Source of the DNA: Ruminococcus sp. FC2018
GTDB lineage: Bacteria > Bacillota > Clostridia > Oscillospirales > Ruminococcaceae
Assembly: GCF_000621805.1 (NCBI RefSeq)
Contig: NZ_JHXH01000016.1
Location: 1-50,653, forward strand
DNA: 50,653 nt
Direction of reading: 5' to 3'
A program made the translations under genes and the position numbers. Each line of letters opens with the position of its first letter. The stretch's first letter is position 1. Under the pieces are notes generated by a model, which had not been told where the DNA came from, made no database searches, and was given only the letters and a program-made list of their open reading frames with translations. Positions 1-9,260 of the stretch are shown here, piece by piece.

Positions 1-310
1 GGTAGTATTGGATCCTCATGAATACCCCCTTCGGTTTCAGGTTGAAGGTTTATGTATCATGAGTGCCGTCAGGTCACGGCTTTATTCTATCATTCAGCGC
101 AAGATGTGTCAATAGATAACTGTACAAAAAAACTCCCCACAAAATAATAATTGTGTGATATAATATGTATGATGTAAAAGAATTAGATAGCAGGAGAACG
201 GACTGTTTATATAATGCCACTACTGAAAGTGAATTTTATGCAGTATTTTATTGAAACTTTGGCTCTTTGTTAAGGCTTTTACAGAAATAGCCAGCAATTT
301 GTGTGTGATA
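1..310. other. upstream non-coding region
   Basis: No convincing gene is seen in the first 310 bases. The stretch is AT-rich. A weak short stem (GCCGT/ACGGC at 65-80 followed by TTTATT) could end a gene lying left of the window. Nothing else can be supported. Confidence 0.4.
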
Positions 311-339
311 TTGACATTTATATACTTTTATGATATAAT
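311..339 (+). promoter_or_regulatory. sigma-A type promoter of the BREX operon
   Basis: TTGACA at 311-316 and TATAAT at 334-339 are separated by exactly 17 bases, a perfect consensus. It is the only strong promoter seen upstream of brxA, so transcription would start near 346 and give a leader of about 195 nt before the first gene. Assignment to the BREX operon is by position. Confidence 0.8.
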
Positions 340-460
340 TAACAAGGATTTTGGCAATAAATTTATTTATTTTTAACAAGAAATGAGTTGGCAAAAATTA
401 TGAGAAACGGTACAATTCGACAGACAGACAGGATAACTGCGTCTTTTTTTCAATATGGAA

Positions 461-510
461 AAAAGCACGCTCTTTGGGCAGCCATGCCTAAAGAGCGTGC
501 TTTTCGTTTT
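461..510 (+). terminator. strong leader hairpin before brxA (terminator or attenuator)
   Basis: The arms 461-480 and 485-504 pair over about 20 bp with a single G-T wobble around a GCCA loop, and CGTTTTTG follows. This has the shape of an intrinsic terminator, yet it lies between the only visible promoter (311-339) and brxA (541), and no second promoter is visible after it. It could attenuate the operon, end a small leader RNA of about 160 nt, or block read-through from upstream. Confidence 0.7.
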
Positions 511-540
511 TGCCGATAATTTTTTCGGGGGTAAGGATAA

Positions 541-1143
541 ATGAACAATGATAATTACAGCGGCGGATTGACTCGTGAGCAGTTTCTTTTTGAGGAAACA
601 AGGATAACTGCAAGGCTCATGGATCAGGGCTTGGAAGATAAAGAAATAGTGGACATGATACAGGCAGACAACCTGTTTCAGTACCCGACAGAGAAGATGC
701 TTCGGTCCAAGGCTCTATCGTGTCTGAGGAGGCTGAAGGCGCTTGACAATAAACATCTTGTTTATCATCTTGCGCATGGTTCGGGCAGCCTTGCAAGGCA
801 GATAAATCTATATGCTGTTATGAGGGAAAATGCGATCGTATGGGATTTTTTTGTTTATACGATCGGTGATAAATACAAAGCACAGGATCTTAACTTTACT
901 CAAAGGGATATCAACGCATTTATAAGCGAGCTTATGGAACGTGTCCCGAAGTGTTCGCAGTGGAGCGAATCTACAGAGAAAAAAATCAAGCAGGTACTTA
1001 AGAAAATGCTCGTTGAGTGCGGGTTCCTCAGAGATATAAAATCTGAAAGATTGGAACAGATCTACCTTTATCCCGAGCTTGAGGACGGCATTGTTGCAAA
1101 CGGTGACAGCATTGTGCTTGCAGCATTTAACAGTATCAGATGA
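541..1143 (+). CDS. brxA: BrxA (DUF1819), BREX type 1 protein
   Basis: This 200-residue protein matches the length and general character of BrxA (DUF1819), a small DNA-binding protein and the usual first gene of type 1 BREX loci. BREX blocks replication of incoming phage DNA and marks host DNA by adenine methylation. The N-terminal half is helical and charged, compatible with the DNA-binding helical domains of the family. The ATG at 541 is preceded by GGGGGTAAGG. The stop overlaps the ATGA preceding brxB. The call rests mostly on the neighbour order brxA-brxB-brxC-pglX-pglZ-brxL, which is complete here, plus the family-like sequence. No damage is seen. Confidence 0.9.
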   Translation: MNNDNYSGGLTREQFLFEETRITARLMDQGLEDKEIVDMIQADNLFQYPTEKMLRSKALSCLRRLKALDNKHLVYHLAHGSGSLARQINLYAVMRENAIVWDFFVYTIGDKYKAQDLNFTQRDINAFISELMERVPKCSQWSESTEKKIKQVLKKMLVECGFLRDIKSERLEQIYLYPELEDGIVANGDSIVLAAFNSIR

Positions 1144-1154
1144 GAGGTAATGAT

Positions 1155-1712
1155 ATGAGCGATATAAAAGACAGACTCGCAAAGGTCGAGGAGCTTATTT
1201 CAGATGAGAAATTCCTCACCAATAAAGGCGTTGCAAATGAGGTTGGGATTCATATTTTTCAGTATGATCCCAAGGATGAGATAACAGTAAGGAGCTTTTT
1301 TGAAGAGCTCAGTCAGTCAGCAGGCAAGCCGTTCAGATTTGTTGAGTGTGATCTGTTTGAGATCTTTCTGCAGATATGCGATGAAAAGCATCTTACAAAG
1401 AATATCGAGAAAACAGAAGAAAAACGAGGCAAGGATTATCTGCTGACTAATATCCACAAGGCTGTTCCGGTCGAGCTGTATGTTAAGAAAATGCAGTATG
1501 AGCCGCACGAGCAGGGCGATATACTCCTTATAACCGGCGTGGGTAAGGTGTATCCGTTCATGAGATCACATACTGTGCTCAACAACATTCAGCATATGTT
1601 CTCGGATATTCCGGTAATAATGCTTTATCCGGGCAGCTATGACGGACAGAGCCTGAAGCTGTTTTCAAAATTCACCGATGACAACTATTACAGGGCGTTC
1701 AACCTGATCTGA
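1155..1712 (+). CDS. brxB: BrxB (DUF1788), BREX type 1 protein
   Basis: A 185-residue protein of the BrxB family (DUF1788), an essential BREX-1 component of unclear biochemical role that is thought to act in the complex with PglX, PglZ and BrxC. The segment ILLITGVGKVYPFMRSHTVL followed by a predicted strand and MLYPGSYDG is typical of the family. I place the start at ATG 1155 because AGAGGT lies about 6 bases before it. An in-frame ATG at 1140 overlaps the brxA stop and would add five residues. It is tightly packed between brxA and brxC (10-base gap). Confidence 0.9.
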   Translation: MSDIKDRLAKVEELISDEKFLTNKGVANEVGIHIFQYDPKDEITVRSFFEELSQSAGKPFRFVECDLFEIFLQICDEKHLTKNIEKTEEKRGKDYLLTNIHKAVPVELYVKKMQYEPHEQGDILLITGVGKVYPFMRSHTVLNNIQHMFSDIPVIMLYPGSYDGQSLKLFSKFTDDNYYRAFNLI

Positions 1713-1722
1713 AACGGGGGCA

Positions 1723-4700
1723 ATGAAAATGCAATTGCAGAATATATACAAGGCGGACATAAACAGAAATATCAACGGAGTTATCAAGGTTGCACAGGAT
1801 GATGAGGCATCAATAAAGCAGGAGCTTAGCGAGTATGTTATTACCAGAGAGCTGAGAAGTCATTTTGCGACTTTTTTTGAGAACTATGAGAACTCGATCC
1901 ACGAGCCGACGGATAAGATAGGCGTTTGGATCTCGGGCTTTTTTGGAAGCGGTAAATCTCACTTCCTGAAGATGCTTTCTTATCTGCTGTCAAACCCTGT
2001 TGTTGCGGGTAAAAGAGCTGTGGATTACTTTTCGGATAAGTTTGATGATCCGATGATGTTTGCACAGATAGAAAGCTGCGCAAAGGTACCTACGAAGACT
2101 ATTCTTTTCAATATAGACAACAAAGCACCGATAAACAAGGACAAGACGGTTATCGTAAGGACTTTTGCAAAGGTGTTCTATGAGCATCTCGGATATTACG
2201 GCGATGATCTGAAGGTCGCTAAGTTTGAGCAGTTCCTTGCGAAGTCAGGAAAATCAGATGCTTTCAAGAACAGCTTTGAACAGATCAATGGTGACAGCTG
2301 GGAAGATGCAAGAACAGCATTCGGGCTTATAGAGGACGATATTGTTGAAGCTCTGACAGGCGGTATCGGAATGAGCGAAACAGCTGCACGCAACTGGTTC
2401 AACGGAACAGAGGATGCCGAGATAAGCATCGAGAGCCTTGTAAGAGATATCAAGGATTATATTGATTCACAAGGCAAGGATTTCAGGCTTATGTTCATGG
2501 TCGATGAGATCGGTCAGTACATAGGCTCGGACAGTAATCTTATGCTCAATCTCCAGACCATCGTTGAAGAGATCGGAACACGCTGCGCAGGCAGAGTGTG
2601 GGTAATGGTGACCAGCCAGGAGGCTATTGACAGCATTACAAAGATAAGCGGAAACGATTTTTCAAAGATCCAGGGCAGATTCAATACCAGGCTTAGTCTT
2701 TCTTCGTCTTCTGTTGATGAGGTCATAAAGAGAAGAATACTTGCAAAGAACGAGCAGGGCGAGGATATGCTCAAAATGAGCTATGCTAAAAACGAAATGG
2801 TCCTTAGGAATCTCTATACGTTCGATAAAAATGCTGCGGTGCTCGATATGAAGGGCTATGCAGGTGAGGGAGAGTTTGTAGAGACATACCCATTTGTGCC
2901 ATATCAGTTCAAGCTCATGCAGAATGTTCTTGTTCAGATAAGGCAGCACGGCAATTCGGGCAAGCATCTTTCAGGCGGAGAGCGTTCGATGCTTTCAGGC
3001 TTCCAGGAGGCTGCTCAGGCAATCGGTGACAAGGACGAGAATGCCCTTGTGCCTTTCTGGAGATTTTACGATACTGTTCACACATTCCTTGAGGGTACTA
3101 TCCGCCGTGTTATCGACAGATGTCAGACTGCTGCGGATGGTAATGACGGTGTGGAACAGTATGATGTCAGTGTTCTCAAGCTTTTGTACCTGATAAGATA
3201 TGTAAACGATGTAAGGGCCAATGTTGATAATATCACCACGCTAATGATAGATGACATAAGAGCTGACAAGATCGAAATGAGGAAAAAGATACAGAATTCT
3301 CTTGACAGGCTTGTATGGCAGAACTATGTTTCAAGAAGCGGTGACACTTACACGTTCCTGACCAATGATGAGCAGGATATAGAAAGAGATATCAAAAAGA
3401 CGATGATCGGAGTAATGGATCTGACCAAGGGAATGAGCGATATTCTTTTCCAGGAGCTGTTCGATGAGAGAAAGCTTCGTTACGGCAAGAACGATTTCCC
3501 GTTTGACAGAGTAGTTGATGATGTTCCTGTCGGTCAGCCCAACGGCGCAATTCAGCTGTATTTTGTAACCTCTGCCAATTGCAGCTTTAACGAAGATGAT
3601 GATCCTGCGTACAGATTGTACTCAGGCTCACACAATGCGGCACTTATTGCTTTGCCTGATGATAACAGGTATCACAATGAGCTTGAAGAGGCACTGAAGA
3701 TCGAGAAATACTTAAAAGAAAAGAATGTTTCGCAGATGCCTGAGGCTATCCAGACTATCATCAGATCAAAGCGTGATCAGGCGCATATGTATAAGCAGCA
3801 CGCAAAAGAGCTTACCAAGAAAGCTATTGCAGATGCAGATGTTTATGTTGCGGGTGAAAAGCTGAATATAAAGACAAGCGATATACATGAAAAGATCAGG
3901 AGAAGCCTTGAGGCGCTTGTTGAGAGTGTTTATACAAAGCTGAGCTATGTCAGAAAAAACTATGATGATGACTCGGATATACTAAAGATTCTTGCAGGTG
4001 CTGACGGGCAGACCAGCTTTGATGGCATCGGTTCACCTAACAGTGAGGCGTGCGACGAGGTCTTGCAGTATGTTGACCTTCAGAATCACAAGAGTATCCC
4101 AGCTAATATGATGGATATACACAGGAGATTTTCAGGCATACCGTATGGCTGGAGAGAGATAGATATAGCAGGCGTTGTTGCTGAACTGGTCGCACAGAGA
4201 AAGCTTACCGTAAGCTACAGCGGTGAAGCGGTACTTGCGGCTGACAGAAAAATGCCCGATTACCTGCGCAAGAAAAATGCAATTGATAAAACAGTTATCA
4301 GTATGCGTGTGAGCATATCACCTAAGCTCATCAAGGACGCAAGAGATGTTCTCAAGGAGTATTATAATGTCAATACCATGACGATACCTGAGGACGAGGA
4401 CAAACTGATAGAATACATTGTTGACAGTTTCACAAAAGATAAGCAGCGCCTTACGGATATGCTTTCCAATGAGTACGGACAGCACAGATATCCGGGAAAG
4501 GATACGGTGCAAAAAGGTATTGATCTGCATAACAAGCTGCTTGCACAGAGAAAGGATAACGTAGCTCTTTTAAATGCTATAGTTGATTCGCAGGACGAGA
4601 TGTTTGACCAGGCGGACGATATGGCAGATGTTGATTCATTCTTCAAAATACAAAAGGAGGTTTTCAAAAAGGCAGCAGCTCAGGCAGCTCGGCTTGAAAA

Positions 4701-5229
4701 TGAAAAAGACTATCTTGAAGCAGACAGCGAGGCAGTAAAAACACTTGGCAGGATCAGAGAGATACTTGAAAGCCCACGTCCATACAACCGCATAAGCGAA
4801 TTGCCGGAGCTTTGCAAAACGCTTGAGGATAAATATAATGCGATCTTAGCTCTGAAAAAAGATGAGCTGAGCAGTGATATTATTTCGGCACGGGGTGATG
4901 TTCACCAGGCAGCTGACGAGATAAAGCAGCAGGATATTATCAAGCGTGCTGATGATGAGCTGGATATGAAGCTCAGCGATGTCAGAAATGCTGATTCAAT
5001 TACAAGACTTGATGCGATGAAGACACGTATCAATGCGATAAGACAGAAGTATATCCAGCAGATAATGACACCGCCTGATGGAAAAGTTGATATAGTTACA
5101 ACGAGCAGAAGTGCTGTTTGTCACAGTGCTAAACTGAGATCAGAGGCGGATATTGACGAGTATCTGTCAGAGGTAAAGCAGAGGCTTATGGAAAAGCTCG
5201 GTGAACACGAAATACTTCAGATAATGTAA
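1723..5229 (+). CDS. brxC: BrxC, DUF499-type BREX ATPase
   Basis: This 1168-residue protein is the large P-loop ATPase of BREX (BrxC/PglY). The Walker A box GFFGSGKSH is near residue 75 and the Walker B-like segment FMVDEIGQYIG near residue 258. The C-terminal third (about residues 900-1150) is rich in charged helices and probably coiled. The length is normal for the family. BrxC hydrolyses ATP and is required for both phage exclusion and host methylation in studied systems. GGGGG precedes the ATG at 1723, and the gap to pglX is only 12 bases. The frame is intact throughout. Confidence 0.93.
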   Translation: MKMQLQNIYKADINRNINGVIKVAQDDEASIKQELSEYVITRELRSHFATFFENYENSIHEPTDKIGVWISGFFGSGKSHFLKMLSYLLSNPVVAGKRAVDYFSDKFDDPMMFAQIESCAKVPTKTILFNIDNKAPINKDKTVIVRTFAKVFYEHLGYYGDDLKVAKFEQFLAKSGKSDAFKNSFEQINGDSWEDARTAFGLIEDDIVEALTGGIGMSETAARNWFNGTEDAEISIESLVRDIKDYIDSQGKDFRLMFMVDEIGQYIGSDSNLMLNLQTIVEEIGTRCAGRVWVMVTSQEAIDSITKISGNDFSKIQGRFNTRLSLSSSSVDEVIKRRILAKNEQGEDMLKMSYAKNEMVLRNLYTFDKNAAVLDMKGYAGEGEFVETYPFVPYQFKLMQNVLVQIRQHGNSGKHLSGGERSMLSGFQEAAQAIGDKDENALVPFWRFYDTVHTFLEGTIRRVIDRCQTAADGNDGVEQYDVSVLKLLYLIRYVNDVRANVDNITTLMIDDIRADKIEMRKKIQNSLDRLVWQNYVSRSGDTYTFLTNDEQDIERDIKKTMIGVMDLTKGMSDILFQELFDERKLRYGKNDFPFDRVVDDVPVGQPNGAIQLYFVTSANCSFNEDDDPAYRLYSGSHNAALIALPDDNRYHNELEEALKIEKYLKEKNVSQMPEAIQTIIRSKRDQAHMYKQHAKELTKKAIADADVYVAGEKLNIKTSDIHEKIRRSLEALVESVYTKLSYVRKNYDDDSDILKILAGADGQTSFDGIGSPNSEACDEVLQYVDLQNHKSIPANMMDIHRRFSGIPYGWREIDIAGVVAELVAQRKLTVSYSGEAVLAADRKMPDYLRKKNAIDKTVISMRVSISPKLIKDARDVLKEYYNVNTMTIPEDEDKLIEYIVDSFTKDKQRLTDMLSNEYGQHRYPGKDTVQKGIDLHNKLLAQRKDNVALLNAIVDSQDEMFDQADDMADVDSFFKIQKEVFKKAAAQAARLENEKDYLEADSEAVKTLGRIREILESPRPYNRISELPELCKTLEDKYNAILALKKDELSSDIISARGDVHQAADEIKQQDIIKRADDELDMKLSDVRNADSITRLDAMKTRINAIRQKYIQQIMTPPDGKVDIVTTSRSAVCHSAKLRSEADIDEYLSEVKQRLMEKLGEHEILQIM

Positions 5230-5241
5230 CAGGAGCGAACG

Positions 5242-7806
5242 ATGAATAAAACAGCGATAAAAAATTTCGCCATAGGGGCAAGAGTAAGTCTTATCTCGGC
5301 GGTTACGCAGAGAGCTTACGAGTACGAGATCACAAAGGACGGCGAGAACACTGCTGCGCTTGATCAGGTCAGCGGCAGACCGCTTACACCGACCGAGAAA
5401 AGCCAGCGTTCACAGCTCATCGCAAGGATAAACGAAAAGGGCTTTGACAATGTGATGGAGGAGGCTGCGTACACCTGGTTCAACAGGTTCACAGCTCTGC
5501 GTTACATGGAGGTCAATGGCTACCTGCCAACGAGGATAAAGGTTTTCTCGAACGAAAGCGATGAGTTCAAACCGGAAATACTTTCGCAGGCTCTCGATGT
5601 TGAGATCGAAGGGCTTGATAAGTCGTACATAGTTGATCTGATAGATGCACAGGATAACGAAACGCTTTACAAGTATCTGCTGATAGCGCAGTGCAATGCT
5701 CTGAATAAGGGGCTGCCCGAGCTTTTTGAGCAGATAGGCGGCTGGACGGAGCTTTTGTTCCCGAGAAATCTGCTGCGTGAGGACAGCGTAATTGCACGAA
5801 TGGTAAAGGATATTCCGCAGCAGGATTGGCAGGATCAGGTGCAGATCATCGGGTGGCTGTATCAGTATTACAACAGCGAGCCCAAGGACAAGGTTTTTGC
5901 AAATCTGAAAAAGAATATCAAGATCAGTAAGGACGACATACCAGCGGCAACACAGCTTTTCACTCCCGACTGGATAGTTCGGTATATGGTGGAAAACTCC
6001 CTCGGTCGGCTGTGGGCAGAGGGTCACGGCAAGATTGATTCTGCCGACTGGAAATACTATCTTGAAGAAGCACAGCAGGAGGAATCTGTAAAGGCAGAGC
6101 TTGAAAAGCTGCGGGCGGAGTATGCGCAGATAAAGCCCGAGCAGATCAAGTTCCTTGACCCGTGTATGGGGTCGGGGCATATCCTCGTGTATGCGTTTGA
6201 CCTGCTGATGAGCATTTACACGCAGCAGGGCTGGAGCGAGCGTGATGCAGCGGTTAGTATAATCACAAAGAACCTGTACGGGCTGGACATTGACCGCCGT
6301 GCGTATCAGCTGGCGTATTTCTCGCTGATGATGAAAGCAAGGCAGTACAACCGCAGGCTGCTGAGTCTGTCGGCAGAGGGTGCCTGCACGCCGAATCTTG
6401 CGAATTTTCAGGACATCGGCAGATTCAGCACAGATATGCTGACGGGGGAGATAGCGCAGCTTGCAGGGCAGTTTGAGAACTGCGACACCTACGGCTCGCT
6501 GATAGACGTGCAGGAAATACAGGGACTTGACGAGGCGATCGACGAGTTTCACGGGGTGATCGGGTTCAACGCACAGCAGCTTGAGCGAATGATGCAGCTT
6601 TACAAGATACTTTCGCAGCGGTACGATGTGGTGTGCACCAATCCGCCGTATATGGGCGGCTCTGGAATGAACAGCACGCTGTCAGCGTTTGTCAAAGACA
6701 AGTATCCCGACAGCAAGAGCGACCTGTTTGCGTGCTTTATTGAAAAGTGCGGAAAGTTCGCAAAGGCTGACGGATTATATGCGATGATAACACAGCACGC
6801 TTGGATGTTCCTGTCGAGCTATGAAGGACTGCGGAAAATGTTGTTAAATCACAAATCAATAATTGATATGGCGCACTTAGGCATTGGCACATTTGAGGAT
6901 TTGAATAGTAAAGTTGTTCAGTCAGTTTCTTTTGTATTTTGCAATAATTATATACATAGCTATCTTGGAAGATATGATAGGCTTTTTGAGAAACAGGGTT
7001 TGCAGGAGAGCAATAATGATAAAGCTCAATGGTTAATTCAAGGAAAGCATAAGTTCCATGTGAAGCAGGAAAACTTCTCCAAGATTCCGGGTATGCCGGT
7101 GGCTTATTGGGTGAGTGAGAATTTTGTTAGGGCGTTTGAACACGGCACTCTACTTGGAGAAATTGCTGACTCAAAACAAGGACTTGCAACAACAGATAAT
7201 AAAAGATTTCTTAGGTTATGGTTTGAAATATCATACAAAGATATAATGTTTAACGTTGATGACATTGAATCAGCTGCTAAGACTATGGCAAAGTGGTTTC
7301 CCTATAATAAAGGGGGAGAATACAGAAAATGGTATGGCAACAATGATTACATTGTTAATTATCAAGATGATGGTGAAGAGATAAAGAAGAATGTTTTACG
7401 AAAGTACACATATCTCAAAACGCCAGACTTTGTTGTAAAAAATACTAATTATTATTTTAAGGAATGTTTTAGTTGGTCTTTGATTTCTTCAAGTGTTGCA
7501 GCATTTAGGTATAAAGAAAAAGGTTTTATTTTTGATGTTGCAGGAATGAGTTGTTTCTCGAAAAATAACCTTCTTTATTTACTTGCGCTTTGTAATAGCA
7601 ACTTTGTTATGAAAGTTCTTGAAATAATTGCGCCAACAATAAACTATCAATGTGGTGATATTGCAAATATTCCAGTGATTTTCCCTGAATCTCTGGACGA
7701 AAAGAACCATATTGAGAAAATGGTTAAAGAAAGTATTAACTTATGTAAAATTGACTGGGACAGCTTTGAAACAAGCTGGGATTTTGAAAGGCACCCGTTG
7801 GTGTGA
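5242..7806 (+). CDS. pglX: PglX N-terminal part: N6-adenine methyltransferase plus specificity region (split)
   Basis: This 854-residue protein corresponds to the N-terminal two-thirds of BREX-1 PglX, the site-specific adenine methyltransferase. The SAM-binding motif FLDPCMGSGH is near residue 304 and the catalytic NPPY near residue 466. The presumed target-recognition region covers about residues 530-850. It ends at SWDFERHPLV, a sequence that in full-length PglX (about 1200 residues) leads straight into the C-terminal domain. Here a stop follows and the rest lies at 8241-9245. From about 6835 the DNA turns AT-rich (15 of 60 bases G+C at 7441-7500, against 33 of 60 at 6601-6660), which suggests an imported recognition segment. 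Whether the split enzyme works is unknown. Confidence 0.92.
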   Translation: MNKTAIKNFAIGARVSLISAVTQRAYEYEITKDGENTAALDQVSGRPLTPTEKSQRSQLIARINEKGFDNVMEEAAYTWFNRFTALRYMEVNGYLPTRIKVFSNESDEFKPEILSQALDVEIEGLDKSYIVDLIDAQDNETLYKYLLIAQCNALNKGLPELFEQIGGWTELLFPRNLLREDSVIARMVKDIPQQDWQDQVQIIGWLYQYYNSEPKDKVFANLKKNIKISKDDIPAATQLFTPDWIVRYMVENSLGRLWAEGHGKIDSADWKYYLEEAQQEESVKAELEKLRAEYAQIKPEQIKFLDPCMGSGHILVYAFDLLMSIYTQQGWSERDAAVSIITKNLYGLDIDRRAYQLAYFSLMMKARQYNRRLLSLSAEGACTPNLANFQDIGRFSTDMLTGEIAQLAGQFENCDTYGSLIDVQEIQGLDEAIDEFHGVIGFNAQQLERMMQLYKILSQRYDVVCTNPPYMGGSGMNSTLSAFVKDKYPDSKSDLFACFIEKCGKFAKADGLYAMITQHAWMFLSSYEGLRKMLLNHKSIIDMAHLGIGTFEDLNSKVVQSVSFVFCNNYIHSYLGRYDRLFEKQGLQESNNDKAQWLIQGKHKFHVKQENFSKIPGMPVAYWVSENFVRAFEHGTLLGEIADSKQGLATTDNKRFLRLWFEISYKDIMFNVDDIESAAKTMAKWFPYNKGGEYRKWYGNNDYIVNYQDDGEEIKKNVLRKYTYLKTPDFVVKNTNYYFKECFSWSLISSSVAAFRYKEKGFIFDVAGMSCFSKNNLLYLLALCNSNFVMKVLEIIAPTINYQCGDIANIPVIFPESLDEKNHIEKMVKESINLCKIDWDSFETSWDFERHPLV

Positions 7807-7816
7807 GGTAAGAAAA

Positions 7817-8260
7817 ATGTGTGATGTGATATGTAATATATTAATTGGTTTATTAAGTGGTATTGTTTCAAGTGGAATAGTTACAATTGCGTATGATAAA
7901 AAAACAAAGAAAATTGAGCATGAGCGTAATTTCAACGCTGACAAACAGGTGTATCATAGATATATTCTTAGTATAAGGAACGAACTGTTTTTTGCATATA
8001 AAAATAATGATTATGAAAACTTGATAAGGACAATTGAAAACGAACCGATTAGAGATAGTTTTACCAATTTAGATGATGAGAGTCATAAGAGCATAGGAGA
8101 GATTAGTAATTTTATTTCGCAGATGAAAGAAAGAATCCTATCAACAGGTTATTCTATGAAAGAAAAAGATTATAAAATCTATAACGGAAAACTATTTCAG
8201 TATAGTGTTCACGCATTGAAACTTGAGGAAGTGAAGGAAAATGGGAAAACTGATAAGTGA
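7817..8260 (+). CDS. small single-span membrane protein inserted between the PglX halves
   Basis: A 147-residue protein with one hydrophobic N-terminal segment (about residues 4-24, ILIGLLSGIVSSGIVTIAY) followed by a charged, helical cytosolic-type tail. I know no family for it. I take the ATG at 7817 as the start because GAGGT lies at 7805-7809; the longer in-frame extension overlaps pglX and lacks a ribosome site. The gene begins 10 bases after the stop of the first pglX half and overlaps the second half by 20 bases, so all three are probably co-translated. It is as AT-rich as the preceding recognition segment. It may have arrived with that segment and may anchor or modulate the split methyltransferase. 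This is inference only. Confidence 0.75.
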   Translation: MCDVICNILIGLLSGIVSSGIVTIAYDKKTKKIEHERNFNADKQVYHRYILSIRNELFFAYKNNDYENLIRTIENEPIRDSFTNLDDESHKSIGEISNFISQMKERILSTGYSMKEKDYKIYNGKLFQYSVHALKLEEVKENGKTDK

Positions 8261-9245
8261 CAAATACAAAGTATGGGAACAGGAATGCGAAGCCCGTTTC
8301 CAGAAGCTAAAGGCGAACGAGGAAGAACTCAACCGCATTTTTATCGACATTTACGGCTTGGGCGGCGAGCTGACACCCGAGGTGGAGGACAAGGACGTGA
8401 CCGTGCGCCGTGCAGACCTCACCCGTGAGATCAAAAGTCTTGTCAGCTACGCTGTGGGCTGTATGTTCGGGCGGTACAGCGTTCAGCGCAAAGGGCTGGT
8501 GTTCGCAGGCGGCGAGTGGGGCGATGCGTTCCGTGAAAGCGAGGAGTCTAAAAATCAGCAGGAGGAGGCGCTCTCCGAGGCGGGCAGGGCGCTGAATGTC
8601 AAGAAAAAAGTCTACGATGAGATATTCATTGACGGTGCCTGGGAAAAGTGTATTTTCCCGCCCGACAGCGACAATGTTATCCCGATCTGCGATGACGAGT
8701 ATTTCCGTGACGATGCAACCACCCGCTTTGTCGAGTTCGTTAAGGTCGTTTACGGCGAGGACACCCTTGAGGAAAACCTCAATTTTGTCGCTGACGCTCT
8801 CGGCACAAAGGGCGACGGCGCAAGGGAAAAGATACGCAGTTATTTTCTGAACGATTTTTACCCAGACCACTGCAGGATCTATCAGAAACGTCCGATCTAC
8901 TGGCTTTTCAGCTCGGGCAAAAAACACGGCTTCAAGGCGCTGATGTATATTCACCGCTACCGCCCCGACACCGTTGCAACGGTCAGAACAAACTATGTTC
9001 ACGAGCTTCAGGAGCGTTACCACACGCAGATAGAAATGCTGGAGTCTCAGCTCGTATCGGCATCGGGTGCACAGCAGGCACGCATCAAAAAGCAGCTGGA
9101 AAAACTGCGTACACAATCCGATGAGATCGCTGCTTACGAGCCAAAGGTCAAGCACCTTGCGGATTCGATGATACCGCTTGACCTTGATGACGGCGTAAAG
9201 AATAACTACGAAAAGCTTTCAGACATTCTGGAGAAAATCAAGTAA
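8241..9245 (+). CDS. pglX: PglX C-terminal part (split)
   Basis: These 334 residues match the C-terminal domain of BREX-1 PglX. The diagnostic run LKANEEELNRIFIDIYGL and the following LTPEVEDKDVTVRRADL lie near the N-terminus. Then come SYAVGCMFGRYS and a C-terminal helical segment with a coiled coil (about residues 250-300). It has its own ATG at 8241 preceded by AAGGA, inside the 3' end of the small membrane-protein gene. The two halves add up to 1188 residues, the size of an intact PglX. The base composition returns to the GC-richer level of the operon (35 of 60 at 8341-8400). It could reconstitute PglX by non-covalent assembly. Confidence 0.9.
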   Translation: MGKLISDKYKVWEQECEARFQKLKANEEELNRIFIDIYGLGGELTPEVEDKDVTVRRADLTREIKSLVSYAVGCMFGRYSVQRKGLVFAGGEWGDAFRESEESKNQQEEALSEAGRALNVKKKVYDEIFIDGAWEKCIFPPDSDNVIPICDDEYFRDDATTRFVEFVKVVYGEDTLEENLNFVADALGTKGDGAREKIRSYFLNDFYPDHCRIYQKRPIYWLFSSGKKHGFKALMYIHRYRPDTVATVRTNYVHELQERYHTQIEMLESQLVSASGAQQARIKKQLEKLRTQSDEIAAYEPKVKHLADSMIPLDLDDGVKNNYEKLSDILEKIK

Positions 9246-9260
9246 AAAGGGCTGGTTCAA

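Noticed and set aside
5410-6552. 380-codon open frame on the minus strand
   Set aside because: It lies fully inside pglX, has no ribosome site and no recognisable protein pattern; it is a by-product of pglX codon use.
8307-9155. 282-codon minus-strand open frame
   Set aside because: It is a shadow of the PglX C-terminal half.
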